Assembly (NCBI GenBank): GCA_964458605.1
Contig: CAYWLS010000046.1
Location: 1 to 12,132, forward strand
Length of the DNA: 12,132 nt
From: JBBSNV01 sp964458605
Lineage (GTDB): Bacteria > Pseudomonadota > Alphaproteobacteria > Reyranellales > JAQSWP01
Direction of reading: 5' to 3'
Numbering within the stretch: the first letter of the stretch is position 1; every line of letters begins with the position of its first letter. The position numbers and the translations under genes are program-made. Below are positions 1 to 8,280 of this stretch, in pieces. Below the pieces are notes generated by a model, which did not search any database, was not told where the DNA came from, and saw nothing but the letters and a program-made list of their open reading frames with translations.

Positions 1-432
1 CTCCCAGCCGAAGAACAGCTGCACGAAATTGTCGGCCGTCACCAGCATCAGCATGAAGAAGGTGAACAGGCTGAGATAGGACATGAAGCGCGGGATCGAC
101 GGGTCGTGGCTCATGTAGCCGACCGAATAGACATGGACCATCGACGACACGCCGGTCACCACGATCAGCATCACCGCCGTCAGCGTGTCGTAGCGCAGTG
201 CCCAATCGACCTGGAACTTGCCCGAGACGATCCACGAGGCCAGCTCGACCCGGCCGCCGGCGCCGCCGAAGCCGACCTCGACGAACACCCAGATCGACAG
301 CGCCGCCGCGGTCAGCAGCGCGGCGCAGGTCACGAGCTGGGCCGGCCGGTCGCCGATCACGCGGCTGAACAGGCCGGCGATGGCCGAAGCCGCCAGCGGC
401 AGGAACACGATAAGAACGATGGCTAAGGACAT
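1..432 (-). CDS. nuoL: NADH-quinone oxidoreductase subunit L, N-terminal part (cut by window edge)
   Basis: NuoL is the largest antiporter-like proton-pumping subunit at the distal end of the complex I membrane arm. Only the first 144 codons are visible (the protein is normally a little over 600 residues); the rest lies beyond base 1. The ATG at 432-430 opens a hydrophobic protein beginning MSLAIVLIVFLPLAASAIAG. Membrane segments are visible at about residues 2-22, 33-53, 83-101 and 114-136, and the family motif VGYMSHDPSIPRFMSYLSLF spans about residues 103-122. The last visible codon is Glu144 of a GWE motif; from memory this is the conserved TM5 glutamate, E144 in E. coli NuoL. It lies 51 bases after nuoK, and a GGGGGAAC stretch about 10 bases upstream may be its ribosome binding site. 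Identity is secure from sequence and position after nuoK. The edge cut is a window artefact and not a gene truncation. Confidence 0.95.
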   Translation of the reverse strand, partial: MSLAIVLIVFLPLAASAIAGLFSRVIGDRPAQLVTCAALLTAAALSIWVFVEVGFGGAGGRVELASWIVSGKFQVDWALRYDTLTAVMLIVVTGVSSMVHVYSVGYMSHDPSIPRFMSYLSLFTFFMLMLVTADNFVQLFFGWE

Positions 433-468
433 TTAACGCCGTTCCCCCGGACTTTCGCCCACTGGGCT

Positions 469-483
469 CGCGCCAGCAGCGCG
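469..483 (-). repeat. Small hairpin between nuoK and nuoL
   Basis: Five-base arms CGCGC/GCGCG around a five-base loop sit directly after the nuoK stop codon, within the 51-base nuoK-nuoL spacer. No T-run follows on the minus strand, so it does not look like an intrinsic terminator. It could be an mRNA-stabilising or processing structure, or chance in GC-rich DNA. Confidence 0.3.
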
Positions 484-795
484 CTAGCCCTTCATCAGAT
501 TGATGTCTTCGACCGCGATGGTGCCGCGGTTGCGGAAATAGACCACCAGGATGGCCAGGCCGATGGCCGCCTCGGCCGCCGCCACGGTCAGCACGATCAA
601 GGCGAACACCTGGCCGACCAGATCGCCCAGCCGCATCGAGAACGCCACCAGGTTGATGTTGACGGCCAGCAGCATCAGCTCGACCGACATCAGGATGACG
701 ATCACGTTCTTGCGGTTCAGGAAGATGCCGAAGATGCCGAGGGTGAACAGGATGGCGGCCACCACCAGGTAATGCGTCAGTCCGATCTCGAACAT
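484..795 (-). CDS. nuoK: NADH-quinone oxidoreductase subunit K
   Basis: NuoK is the ND4L homologue, a small three-helix proton-channel subunit of the complex I membrane arm. The gene encodes 103 residues, the usual family length (about 100-103). Transmembrane helices lie at about residues 4-23, 28-50 and 60-87. Two glutamates buried in helices 2 and 3 are visible: E39 in MSVELM and E75 in VAAAEAAIG. They match E36 and E72 of E. coli NuoK, known to be needed for proton translocation. The start ATG (795-793) lies only 2 bases after the nuoJ stop, and a GGGGAGGGG purine run inside the last nuoJ codons serves as Shine-Dalgarno, so translation is probably coupled to nuoJ. Termination is by TAG at 486-484. 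Nothing abnormal is seen. Confidence 0.98.
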   Translation of the reverse strand: MFEIGLTHYLVVAAILFTLGIFGIFLNRKNVIVILMSVELMLLAVNINLVAFSMRLGDLVGQVFALIVLTVAAAEAAIGLAILVVYFRNRGTIAVEDINLMKG

Positions 796-797
796 GG

Positions 798-1412
798 CTA
801 GACCCCTCCCCGCGGCGGCACCTTGACCACCGCGATGACGTCTTCGTATTTGCGCTCGACCTGCGCCAGGATCGACTGACGCCGCACGCCCGGCCGGCTG
901 CGCAGGGTCAATACGATGGCGCCGATCATGGCCACCAGCAGCACCAGGCCGGCACCCTGGAACAGGTAGATGTACCTGGTGTAGACGAGCTGGCCCAGCG
1001 CCCGGGTATTGTTGACCGCCTCGGCCAGCGGCGCCTTGGCCTGGATCACCTGGCCGGCATCGGGCGACACCGCCCACACGCCGATGATCAGCACCAGCTC
1101 GACCAGCAGGATCAGGCCGATCAGCGCGCCGATCGGCAGGTAGCGCGCGAAACCCTTGCGCAGCTCGGCGAGGTCGATGTTCAGCATCATCACGACGAAC
1201 AGGAACAGCACCGCGACGGCGCCGACATAGACCACCACCAGGATCATCGCCAGGAATTCCGCGCCCATCAGCAGGAACAGCGCAGCGGCGTTGAAGAAGG
1301 ACAGGATCAGGTACAGCACCGAATGCACGGGATTGCGCGCCGCGATCACCATGGTGGCGGCGGCCACCGTGATGGCGGCGAAGACGTAGAAGGCCAGGCC
1401 CTGGATAACCAT
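798..1412 (-). CDS. nuoJ: NADH-quinone oxidoreductase subunit J
   Basis: NuoJ is the ND6 homologue, a membrane-arm subunit at the junction with the peripheral arm that takes part in coupling quinone reduction to proton pumping. The protein has 204 residues, normal for the bacterial family. Five hydrophobic helices lie at about residues 3-22, 30-50, 54-77, 91-114 and 148-170. The conserved helix-3 stretch with VVYVGAVAVLFLFVVMMLN (residues 60-78) contains the tyrosine-glycine region where the family has a pi-bulge. A variable periplasmic loop (about 115-145) and a basic cytoplasmic C-terminus (171-204) follow. The ATG at 1412-1410 is preceded by a GGAGA ribosome binding site 17 bases or less after the nuoI stop. 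The TAG stop is 2 bases before nuoK. The loop sequence is less conserved than the rest, as expected for ND6-type proteins. Confidence 0.97.
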   Translation of the reverse strand: MVIQGLAFYVFAAITVAAATMVIAARNPVHSVLYLILSFFNAAALFLLMGAEFLAMILVVVYVGAVAVLFLFVVMMLNIDLAELRKGFARYLPIGALIGLILLVELVLIIGVWAVSPDAGQVIQAKAPLAEAVNNTRALGQLVYTRYIYLFQGAGLVLLVAMIGAIVLTLRSRPGVRRQSILAQVERKYEDVIAVVKVPPRGGV

Positions 1413-1429
1413 GTTTGCCGTCGTCTCCG

Positions 1430-1918
1430 TTAGCGGTAGGGCGCGTCGGCCGCGAGATTGGCGGCGATCTCCGCCTCCCAGCGCTCGCCATTGGCCAGGA
1501 GCTTGTCTTTGTCGTAGAGCAGCTCCTCGCGGGTTTCGGTCGAGAACTCGAAGTTCGGCCCCTCGACGATGGCATCGACCGGGCAGGCTTCCTGGCAGAA
1601 GCCGCAATAGATGCACTTGGTCATGTCGATGTCGTAGCGCGTGGTGCGCCGGCTGCCGTCCTGGCGCGGCTCGGCCTCGATGGTGATGGCCAGCGCCGGG
1701 CATACCGCTTCGCACAGCTTGCAGGCGATGCAGCGTTCCTCGCCGTTGGCATAGCGCCGCAGCGCGTGCTCGCCGCGGAAGCGCGGGCTGAGCGGCCCCT
1801 TTTCGTAGGGGTAGTTGACCGTGACCTTGGGCTTGAACATGTACTTGAAGGTCAGCACGAAGCCTTCGACAAGCTCGGACATGAACAGCGCGCGGGCGGT
1901 GCGGTCGAAGAAGGCCAT
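1430..1918 (-). CDS. nuoI: NADH-quinone oxidoreductase subunit I (8Fe ferredoxin type)
   Basis: NuoI (TYKY homologue) carries the two [4Fe-4S] clusters N6a and N6b that pass electrons from NuoG to cluster N2 in NuoB. It is a peripheral-arm subunit docked on the membrane. At 162 residues it has the alphaproteobacterial/mitochondrial length. An amphipathic N-terminal helix (about residues 5-30) is followed by the signature GPLSPRFRGEHALRRY. The first CxxCxxCxxxCP motif has C63, C66, C69 and C73; the second has C102, C105, C108 and C112. All eight ligands are present. ATG at 1918-1916 is chosen over the internal Met13 because the upstream residues match the family, and a strong AAGGAG overlaps the nuoH TAA stop, giving clear stop/start coupling with a 10-base gap. 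The TAA stop is at 1432-1430. Confidence 0.98.
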   Translation of the reverse strand: MAFFDRTARALFMSELVEGFVLTFKYMFKPKVTVNYPYEKGPLSPRFRGEHALRRYANGEERCIACKLCEAVCPALAITIEAEPRQDGSRRTTRYDIDMTKCIYCGFCQEACPVDAIVEGPNFEFSTETREELLYDKDKLLANGERWEAEIAANLAADAPYR

Positions 1919-1928
1919 GATCTTCTCC

Positions 1929-2954
1929 TTACGCCTTGGGCAGCCAGCCGAAGGCCTGCAGCACGCCGGCGGTCAGCACGACCCAGAACAGCGAGATCGG
2001 CAGGAACACCTTCCAGCCCAGCCGCATCAGCTGGTCGTAGCGGTAGCGCGGCAGGGTGCCCTTGGTCCAACTGAACACGAACAGCAGGAACGCGATCTTC
2101 AGCGCGAACCACACCACGCCGGGAATCCAGGTGAAGGGCGCGAATTCCAGCGGCGGCAGCCAGCCGCCCAGGAACAGCACCGCGCCCATGCCCGACAGCA
2201 GGATGATGTTGGCGTACTCGCCCAGGAAGAACAGCGCGAACGGCATGGCCGAATATTCGGTGTGGAAGCCCGCCACCAGCTCGGCCTCCGACATCGGCAG
2301 GTCGAACGGCGTGCGGTTGGTCTCGGCCAGGGCCGAGATGAAGAAGATCACGAACATCGGGAACAGCGGGATGAAGTACCAGTGCCAGATGCCGCCGCCC
2401 TGGCTCTGCACGATCACGCTCAGATTGAGCGAGCCCGCGCACAGCAGCACGGTGATCAGCACGAAGCCGATCGACACTTCGTAGGACACCATCTGCGCCG
2501 CCGAGCGCAGCGCGCCCAGGAAGGCGTATTTCGAGTTCGACGCCCAGCCGGCGATGATGATGCCGTAGACGCCGAGCGAGGAGATGGCGAACAGATAGAG
2601 GATGCCGACATTGATGTCGGCCAGCACCCAGCCGCTGTCGAACGGCACCACCGCCCAGGCCACCAGCGCGGTGATGAAGGTGATCATCGGCGCCAGCACG
2701 AACAGCACCTTGTTGGCGCCGGCCGGGATGATGGTCTCCTTCAGCAGCAGCTTCAGCCCGTCGGCCATCGGCTGCAGCAGGCCGAACGGCCCCACCACGT
2801 TGGGGCCGCGGCGCAACTGGATCGCCGCCCAGATCTTGCGGTCGGCATAGGTCATGTAGGCCACCGCCAGCAGCAGCGGCACGGTGATGGCCAGGCACTG
2901 CAGGACGATGATCACCGCCGGGATGACGTAGCCGTGAAAGAAGCCGGTTTCCAT
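1929..2954 (-). CDS. nuoH: NADH-quinone oxidoreductase subunit H
   Basis: NuoH (ND1 homologue) forms most of the quinone-access channel and links the peripheral arm to the membrane arm. It has 341 residues (family about 325-350) with eight predicted helices near 9-31, 84-104, 115-138, 152-175, 194-212, 245-265, 276-297 and 315-337. Signature 1, RRGPNVVGPFGLLQPMADG (about 48-66), and the ETNRTPFDL segment (211-219) are both present. In the loop after ETNRTPFDL the sequence reads P-M-S-E-A-E-L (220-226): Met221 occupies the place where I recall E. coli NuoH having E216 (PEAEQEL) and ND1 also having Glu, while the following two acidic positions (E223, E225) are kept. The start ATG lies 4 bases after the nuoG stop, with GGAG of the nuoG end as ribosome binding site. 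TAA at 1931-1929 overlaps the nuoI Shine-Dalgarno. Confidence 0.98.
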   Translation of the reverse strand: METGFFHGYVIPAVIIVLQCLAITVPLLLAVAYMTYADRKIWAAIQLRRGPNVVGPFGLLQPMADGLKLLLKETIIPAGANKVLFVLAPMITFITALVAWAVVPFDSGWVLADINVGILYLFAISSLGVYGIIIAGWASNSKYAFLGALRSAAQMVSYEVSIGFVLITVLLCAGSLNLSVIVQSQGGGIWHWYFIPLFPMFVIFFISALAETNRTPFDLPMSEAELVAGFHTEYSAMPFALFFLGEYANIILLSGMGAVLFLGGWLPPLEFAPFTWIPGVVWFALKIAFLLFVFSWTKGTLPRYRYDQLMRLGWKVFLPISLFWVVLTAGVLQAFGWLPKA

Positions 2955-2958
2955 TGCC

Positions 2959-5016
2959 CTACTCCGCCGCCTGCTTTGCGCCGGCGTTCAGGATCTGCGC
3001 CGTACAGCGCGCCATGGTCGGCGAGACGCGGCTGATCGGATCGGTCATGTAGAAATTGGCGATCGGCGAGGCGAACGGCGCGTCGCCGGTCGCGCCCGCC
3101 CTGCCGAACGCCGTCCATGGCGCCGGCTTGATGCGGTCGATGCCGGCGAACAGCGGGTTGGCGGCCACCAGCCGGGCGCGCAACTGCGCCAGGCTGTCGA
3201 ACGGCAGGGTGTGGCCCAACTGCGCCGACAGGGCGCGGACGATGGTCCAGTCCTCGCGCGCCTCGCCCACCGGCCAGGCGGCACGGCGCGCCAACTGCAC
3301 GCGGCCTTCGGTGTTGACGTAGAGGGCGTCCTTCTCGGTATAGGCGGCGCCGGGCAGGATGACGTCGGCGCGATGCGCGCCGGCATCGCCGTGATGGCCC
3401 TGGTAAATCACGAATGACTTACCCAATTTGGCAACGTCGATCTCGTCGGCGCCCAGCAGGTAAACCACGTCGATGCTGCCCGACTGCGCCCCGGCCAGGA
3501 TGCCGTCGCGATCCAGCCCGCCGCCGCCCGGCACGAAGCCGACATCCAGGCCGCCGACCCGCGAAGCCGCGGTGTGCAGCACGTTGAAACCGTTCCAGCC
3601 GTCCTTGACCAGGCCGCAGCTCTCGGCCACCTGGCGCGCCAGCGCCAACACCGCCGCGCCGTCCGCGCGCGCCAGGGCGCCCATGCCGATCACGATCATC
3701 GGCCGTTCGGCCCCCTTGAGCACCTGGGCGAAGCTGTGGCTGCCCTCGGCCACTTCCTTCAGCGTCGCCGCGCCCGCGCCCAGCACGTCGCATTTATAGG
3801 TGAAGCCGGTGGCGGTGCCGATCGAGGCGACCTTCAGCTTGCCGGTCAGCCAGCGCTTCCTGATGCGCGCGCCGACGATCGGCGCTTCCTTGCGCGGATC
3901 GGTACCGACCAGCAGGATGGCGTCGGCCTGGTCGATGCCGGCGATGGTGCTGTTGAACAGATAGGAGGCGCGCGCCGTCGGGTCGAGCCGGGCGCCGTCC
4001 TGGCGGCAATCCATGTTGGGCGAGCCCAGCGCGCCCAACAGCTCCTTGAGCGCGAACATGCTCTCGACATCGGCCTGGTCGCCGGCCAGCGCCGCGATGC
4101 GCTCGCCCGACACCCCGCCCAGCCGCCGCGCGATGGCGGCGAAAGCCTCGCTCCAGGTGGCCGGCTGCAGCTTGCCGTTCTGCCGCACATAGGGGCGGTC
4201 CAGCCGCTGGCGCTTCAAGCCGTCGCAGGCGAAGCGCGTCTTGTCGGAGATCCACTCCTCGTTGACGTCCTCGTGCAGGCGCGGCAGCACGCGCATGACC
4301 TCGCCGCCGCGGGTATCGATGCGGATATTGCTGCCGACCGCGTCCATGGCGTCGATCGATTCGGTATGGCGCAGTTCCCAGGGCCGCGCGTTGAACTCGT
4401 AGGGTTTGGAGGTCAGCGCGCCGACCGGGCACAGATCGATGATGTTGGCCGACAGCTCCGAGGACAGCACCCGCTCGATGTAGTTGGTGACTTCCATGTG
4501 CTCGCCGCGGCCGGTCGCGCCCAGTTCCTCGACGCCCGCCACCTCGGTGGTGAAGCGGATGCAGCGCGTGCAATGGATGCAGCGGTTCATCTCGGTCTTG
4601 ACCAGCGGCCCCAGCTCCTTGTCCGGCACCGCGCGCTTGTTCTCGTGGAAGCGGCTGCGGTCGAAGCCATAGGCCATGGCCTGGTCCTGCAGGTCGCATT
4701 CGCCGCCCTGGTCGCAGATCGGGCAGTCGAGCGGATGGTTGATGAGCAGGAACTCCATCACCCCCTTGCGCGCCTTCTGCACCATCGGCGTGTTGGTCCA
4801 GATGCCCATGCCCTCGGCCACCGGCATGGCGCAGGAGGCGATCGGCTTGGGCGCCTTCTCCTGCTCGACCAGGCACATGCGGCAATTGCCGGCGATCGAC
4901 AGCCGCTCATGATAGCAGAAGCGCGGAATCTCCTTGCCGGCCAGCTCGCAGGCCTGCAGCACGGTGATGCCCGCCGGCACTTCGATCTCGACCCCGTCGA
5001 TCTTCATCTTCGGCAT
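2959..5016 (-). CDS. nuoG: NADH-quinone oxidoreductase subunit G (75 kDa subunit)
   Basis: NuoG is the large Fe-S subunit of the NADH arm. The protein is 685 residues, typical of the alphaproteobacterial/mitochondrial form and shorter than the about 900-residue E. coli form. The N-terminal ferredoxin fold has [2Fe-2S] N1b ligands C34, C45, C48 and C62. N5 ligands are H94, C98, C101 and C107 (the HxxxCxxCxxxxxC motif). N4 ligands are C146, C149, C152 and C196. The extra N7 cysteine motif is absent around residue 228, as in mitochondria. From about 220 on is a molybdopterin-oxidoreductase-like domain that is degenerate and not expected to bind molybdenum. ATG at 5016 follows the nuoF stop by 10 bases, with GGAGTAGGGG in between as ribosome binding site. 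The C-terminus is KQAAE, and its TAG stop sits inside the ribosome binding site of nuoH. Confidence 0.98.
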   Translation of the reverse strand: MPKMKIDGVEIEVPAGITVLQACELAGKEIPRFCYHERLSIAGNCRMCLVEQEKAPKPIASCAMPVAEGMGIWTNTPMVQKARKGVMEFLLINHPLDCPICDQGGECDLQDQAMAYGFDRSRFHENKRAVPDKELGPLVKTEMNRCIHCTRCIRFTTEVAGVEELGATGRGEHMEVTNYIERVLSSELSANIIDLCPVGALTSKPYEFNARPWELRHTESIDAMDAVGSNIRIDTRGGEVMRVLPRLHEDVNEEWISDKTRFACDGLKRQRLDRPYVRQNGKLQPATWSEAFAAIARRLGGVSGERIAALAGDQADVESMFALKELLGALGSPNMDCRQDGARLDPTARASYLFNSTIAGIDQADAILLVGTDPRKEAPIVGARIRKRWLTGKLKVASIGTATGFTYKCDVLGAGAATLKEVAEGSHSFAQVLKGAERPMIVIGMGALARADGAAVLALARQVAESCGLVKDGWNGFNVLHTAASRVGGLDVGFVPGGGGLDRDGILAGAQSGSIDVVYLLGADEIDVAKLGKSFVIYQGHHGDAGAHRADVILPGAAYTEKDALYVNTEGRVQLARRAAWPVGEAREDWTIVRALSAQLGHTLPFDSLAQLRARLVAANPLFAGIDRIKPAPWTAFGRAGATGDAPFASPIANFYMTDPISRVSPTMARCTAQILNAGAKQAAE

Positions 5017-5026
5017 GGCGCTACCC

Positions 5027-6313
<1,287 letters not shown>

Positions 6314-6316
6314 GGC

Positions 6317-6964
6317 CTAGCCCTCGCTCTTGGGACTGGAGCCGCCGGCGCTGGCGCTGCCCGCGTTGTTCAACGTGGTGGCGCCGCCGACCGGCGCGGA
6401 GGTCTGGCGTGCCACGCGCGTGCCGGGCTTGGGCGTCTCGCCGCGGCGCAGCGCCTCGATCAGCGCGCGGGTCGATTCGGCGTCGAGGTCTTCGTAGAAA
6501 TGCTCGTTGTTGATCTGCAGCATCGGCGCGTTGACGCAGGCGCCCAGGCATTCGACCTCGGTGATCGAGAACAGCCCGTCGGCGCTGACCTCGCCAATGT
6601 CGCAGCCCGCCACCTTCTTGCAGGTCGCCAGCACCTCGTCCGAGCCGCGCAGCCAGCACGGCGTGGTGGTGCAGACCTGCAGCAGGTGTTTGCCGACCGG
6701 CTTGAGGTTGAACATGGTGTAGAAGCTGGCCACCTCGTAGACGCGGATCGGCGCCATGTCGAGCACCTGCGCCACGTGATCCATCGCCACGCGCGGCAGC
6801 CAGCCGCCGGCCTGCTTCTGGGCCAGGTACAGAAGGCCGATCACCGCACTGGCCTGGCGGCCGGCGGGATACTGCGCCATCAGTTCCTTGGCCTTGGCCG
6901 CGTTCGCCTCGTCGAAGGCGAAGCTTGCGACCTGCGGCACGTCCTTGGGATCGCTGGTGATCAT
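6317..6964 (-). CDS. nuoE: NADH-quinone oxidoreductase subunit E (24 kDa subunit)
   Basis: NuoE carries the [2Fe-2S] cluster N1a next to the FMN of NuoF. The protein has 215 residues. A helical N-terminal part (about 18-85, with ANAAKAKELMAQYPAGRQASA) is followed by a thioredoxin-like ferredoxin domain with ligands C98 and C103 (CTTTPC) and C139 and C143 (CLGAC). All four are present. After about residue 176 comes a low-complexity tail rich in Gly, Ala, Ser and Thr ending SPKSEG. A shorter tail with a PVGG-TTL motif is common in alphaproteobacterial NuoE, and the motif is seen here at 191-198. The ATG at 6964 is preceded by AAGGAACGG overlapping the nuoD TAA stop (13-base gap). An adjacent alternative start is not needed. 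The TAG stop is 3 bases before nuoF. Confidence 0.97.
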   Translation of the reverse strand: MITSDPKDVPQVASFAFDEANAAKAKELMAQYPAGRQASAVIGLLYLAQKQAGGWLPRVAMDHVAQVLDMAPIRVYEVASFYTMFNLKPVGKHLLQVCTTTPCWLRGSDEVLATCKKVAGCDIGEVSADGLFSITEVECLGACVNAPMLQINNEHFYEDLDAESTRALIEALRRGETPKPGTRVARQTSAPVGGATTLNNAGSASAGGSSPKSEG

Positions 6965-6977
6965 CTTGAACCGTTCC

Positions 6978-8156
6978 TTAGCGATCGATTTCGCCGAACA
7001 CGATGTCGAGCGAGCCGATATTGGCCGACAGATCGGCCAGCATGTGCCCCTTGCTCATCATGTCGAGCGCCGCCAGATGCGGAAAACCCGGCGCCCGGAT
7101 GTGGCAGCGGTAAGGCTTGTTGGTGCCGTCCGACACCAGGTAGACGCCGAACTCGCCCTTGGGCGCCTCGACCACGGTGTAGGTCTCGCCCTTGGGCACG
7201 TGGTAGCCCTCGGTGTAGAGCTTGAAGTGATGGATCAGCGCTTCCATCGAGTTCTTCATCTCGCCGCGGCGCGGCGGGGCGATCTTGCGATCGTTCACCA
7301 CCACCTCGCCTTCGGGCATCTCCTTCAGGCACTGGCGCATGATCTTCCAGCTCTGCTTCATCTCCTCGATGCGCACCAGGAAGCGGGCGTAGCAGTCGCC
7401 GGTCTTGCCCACCGGAATGTCGAAATCCATCTTGTCGTAGACGTCGTAGGGCTGCGCCTTGCGCAAATCCCAGGGGATGCCGCAGGCGCGGATCATCGGC
7501 CCGGAGAAGCCCCAGTCGAGCGCCTGCTCCTTGGTGCAGATGCCGATATCGACCGTGCGCTGCTTGAAGATGCGGTTCTCGTTGAGCAGCACTTCCAGGT
7601 CGGTCAGGAACGGCAGGAACTGCTCGGTCCAGGCCCAGATGCGCTCGGCCATGCCGGCCGGCATGTCCTGGTGCACGCCGCCGGGCCGGAAATAGGCCGC
7701 ATGCATGCGCGAGCCCGACACCGCCTCGTAGAACTCCATCAGCAATTCGCGCTGCTCGAAGCCCCACAGGGTCGGCGACAGCGCGCCCACGTCCATGGCG
7801 AAGGTGGTGACGTTCAGGATGTGGTTGAGGATGCGCGTGATCTCGGCGAACAGCACGCGGATATATTGCGCGCGCGGCGGCGCGGTGATGCCCAGCAGCT
7901 TCTCGACCGCCAGCGCGTAGGCGTGCTCCTGGCACATCGGCGACACGTAGTCGAGCCGGTCGAAATACGGCACCGCCTGCAGGTAGGTCTTGTACTCGAT
8001 CAGCTTCTCGGTGCCGCGATGCAACAGCCCGATATGCGGATCGCAGCGCTCGACGATCTCGCCGTCCATCTCGACGACCAGGCGCAGCACGCCATGCGCC
8101 GCCGGATGCTGCGGCCCGAAATTCATCGTCAGGTTCTTGATCTCGACTTCCGCCAT
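6978..8156 (-). CDS. nuoD: NADH-quinone oxidoreductase subunit D (49 kDa subunit)
   Basis: NuoD (49 kDa homologue, related to the [NiFe]-hydrogenase large subunit but without its metal-binding cysteines) forms the quinone-reducing pocket with NuoB near cluster N2. At 392 residues it has the length of the unfused form; NuoC is a separate gene here, unlike E. coli NuoCD. The N-terminal signature NFGPQHPAAHGVLRL lies at 12-26. H21 and Y70 (in FDRLDYVSPMCQEH) have the same 49-residue spacing as the His/Tyr pair reported to contact the quinone head in Thermus Nqo4 (H38/Y87). The C-terminal DIVFGEIDR is the usual ending. ATG at 8156 follows a GGGGCGGAG stretch. An in-frame TGA lies upstream in the spacer with no better start after it, which fixes this start. 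The 124-base gap to nuoC is unusually long for this operon. Confidence 0.98.
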   Translation of the reverse strand: MAEVEIKNLTMNFGPQHPAAHGVLRLVVEMDGEIVERCDPHIGLLHRGTEKLIEYKTYLQAVPYFDRLDYVSPMCQEHAYALAVEKLLGITAPPRAQYIRVLFAEITRILNHILNVTTFAMDVGALSPTLWGFEQRELLMEFYEAVSGSRMHAAYFRPGGVHQDMPAGMAERIWAWTEQFLPFLTDLEVLLNENRIFKQRTVDIGICTKEQALDWGFSGPMIRACGIPWDLRKAQPYDVYDKMDFDIPVGKTGDCYARFLVRIEEMKQSWKIMRQCLKEMPEGEVVVNDRKIAPPRRGEMKNSMEALIHHFKLYTEGYHVPKGETYTVVEAPKGEFGVYLVSDGTNKPYRCHIRAPGFPHLAALDMMSKGHMLADLSANIGSLDIVFGEIDR

Positions 8157-8183
8157 GCTCCGCCCCGTCGGCTGCCGAATCGT

Positions 8184-8219
8184 CCGGCGCCACGAATGTC
8201 ACCCAATTGTCGGCGCCGG
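8184..8219 (-). repeat. Inverted repeat in the nuoC-nuoD spacer
   Basis: Perfect eight-base arms CCGGCGCC (8219-8212 read on the minus strand) and GGCGCCGG (8191-8184) flank a 20-base AT-richer loop, in the 124-base interval 8157-8280 between the nuoC stop and nuoD start. No T-run follows, so it is not an obvious terminator. The hairpin ends 27 bases before the nuoD ATG, leaving the ribosome binding site free. It could be an mRNA stabiliser, a processing site or an element tuning nuoD translation. The rest of the spacer holds no supportable gene: an ATG at 8253 opens a long reading frame, but that frame simply runs through nuoD out of phase. Confidence 0.5.
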
Positions 8220-8280
8220 CCCCTCTCCGGCACCTGTCGCCCGGCCGCGCCATCTCTCCTGGCGGCGGCCGGCCGACCTG

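Noticed and set aside
484..1575. A single 363-codon frame that includes nuoK and could suggest a fusion with upstream sequence
   Set aside because: The upstream part is an out-of-frame reading of nuoJ and nuoI. NuoK starts at its own ATG at 795 with family N-terminus and a ribosome binding site.
3794..4885. A 363-codon minus-strand frame inside nuoG
   Set aside because: It is an out-of-phase shadow of nuoG with Arg/Gly/Ala-rich, motif-free translation.
6961..8253. A 430-codon minus-strand frame opening with an ATG in the nuoC-nuoD spacer behind an AGGAG sequence
   Set aside because: It runs through all of nuoD out of frame, is Arg/Gly/Ala-rich without any recognisable domain, and its AGGAG is only 2 bases from the ATG. 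NuoD in the other frame has every family signature.
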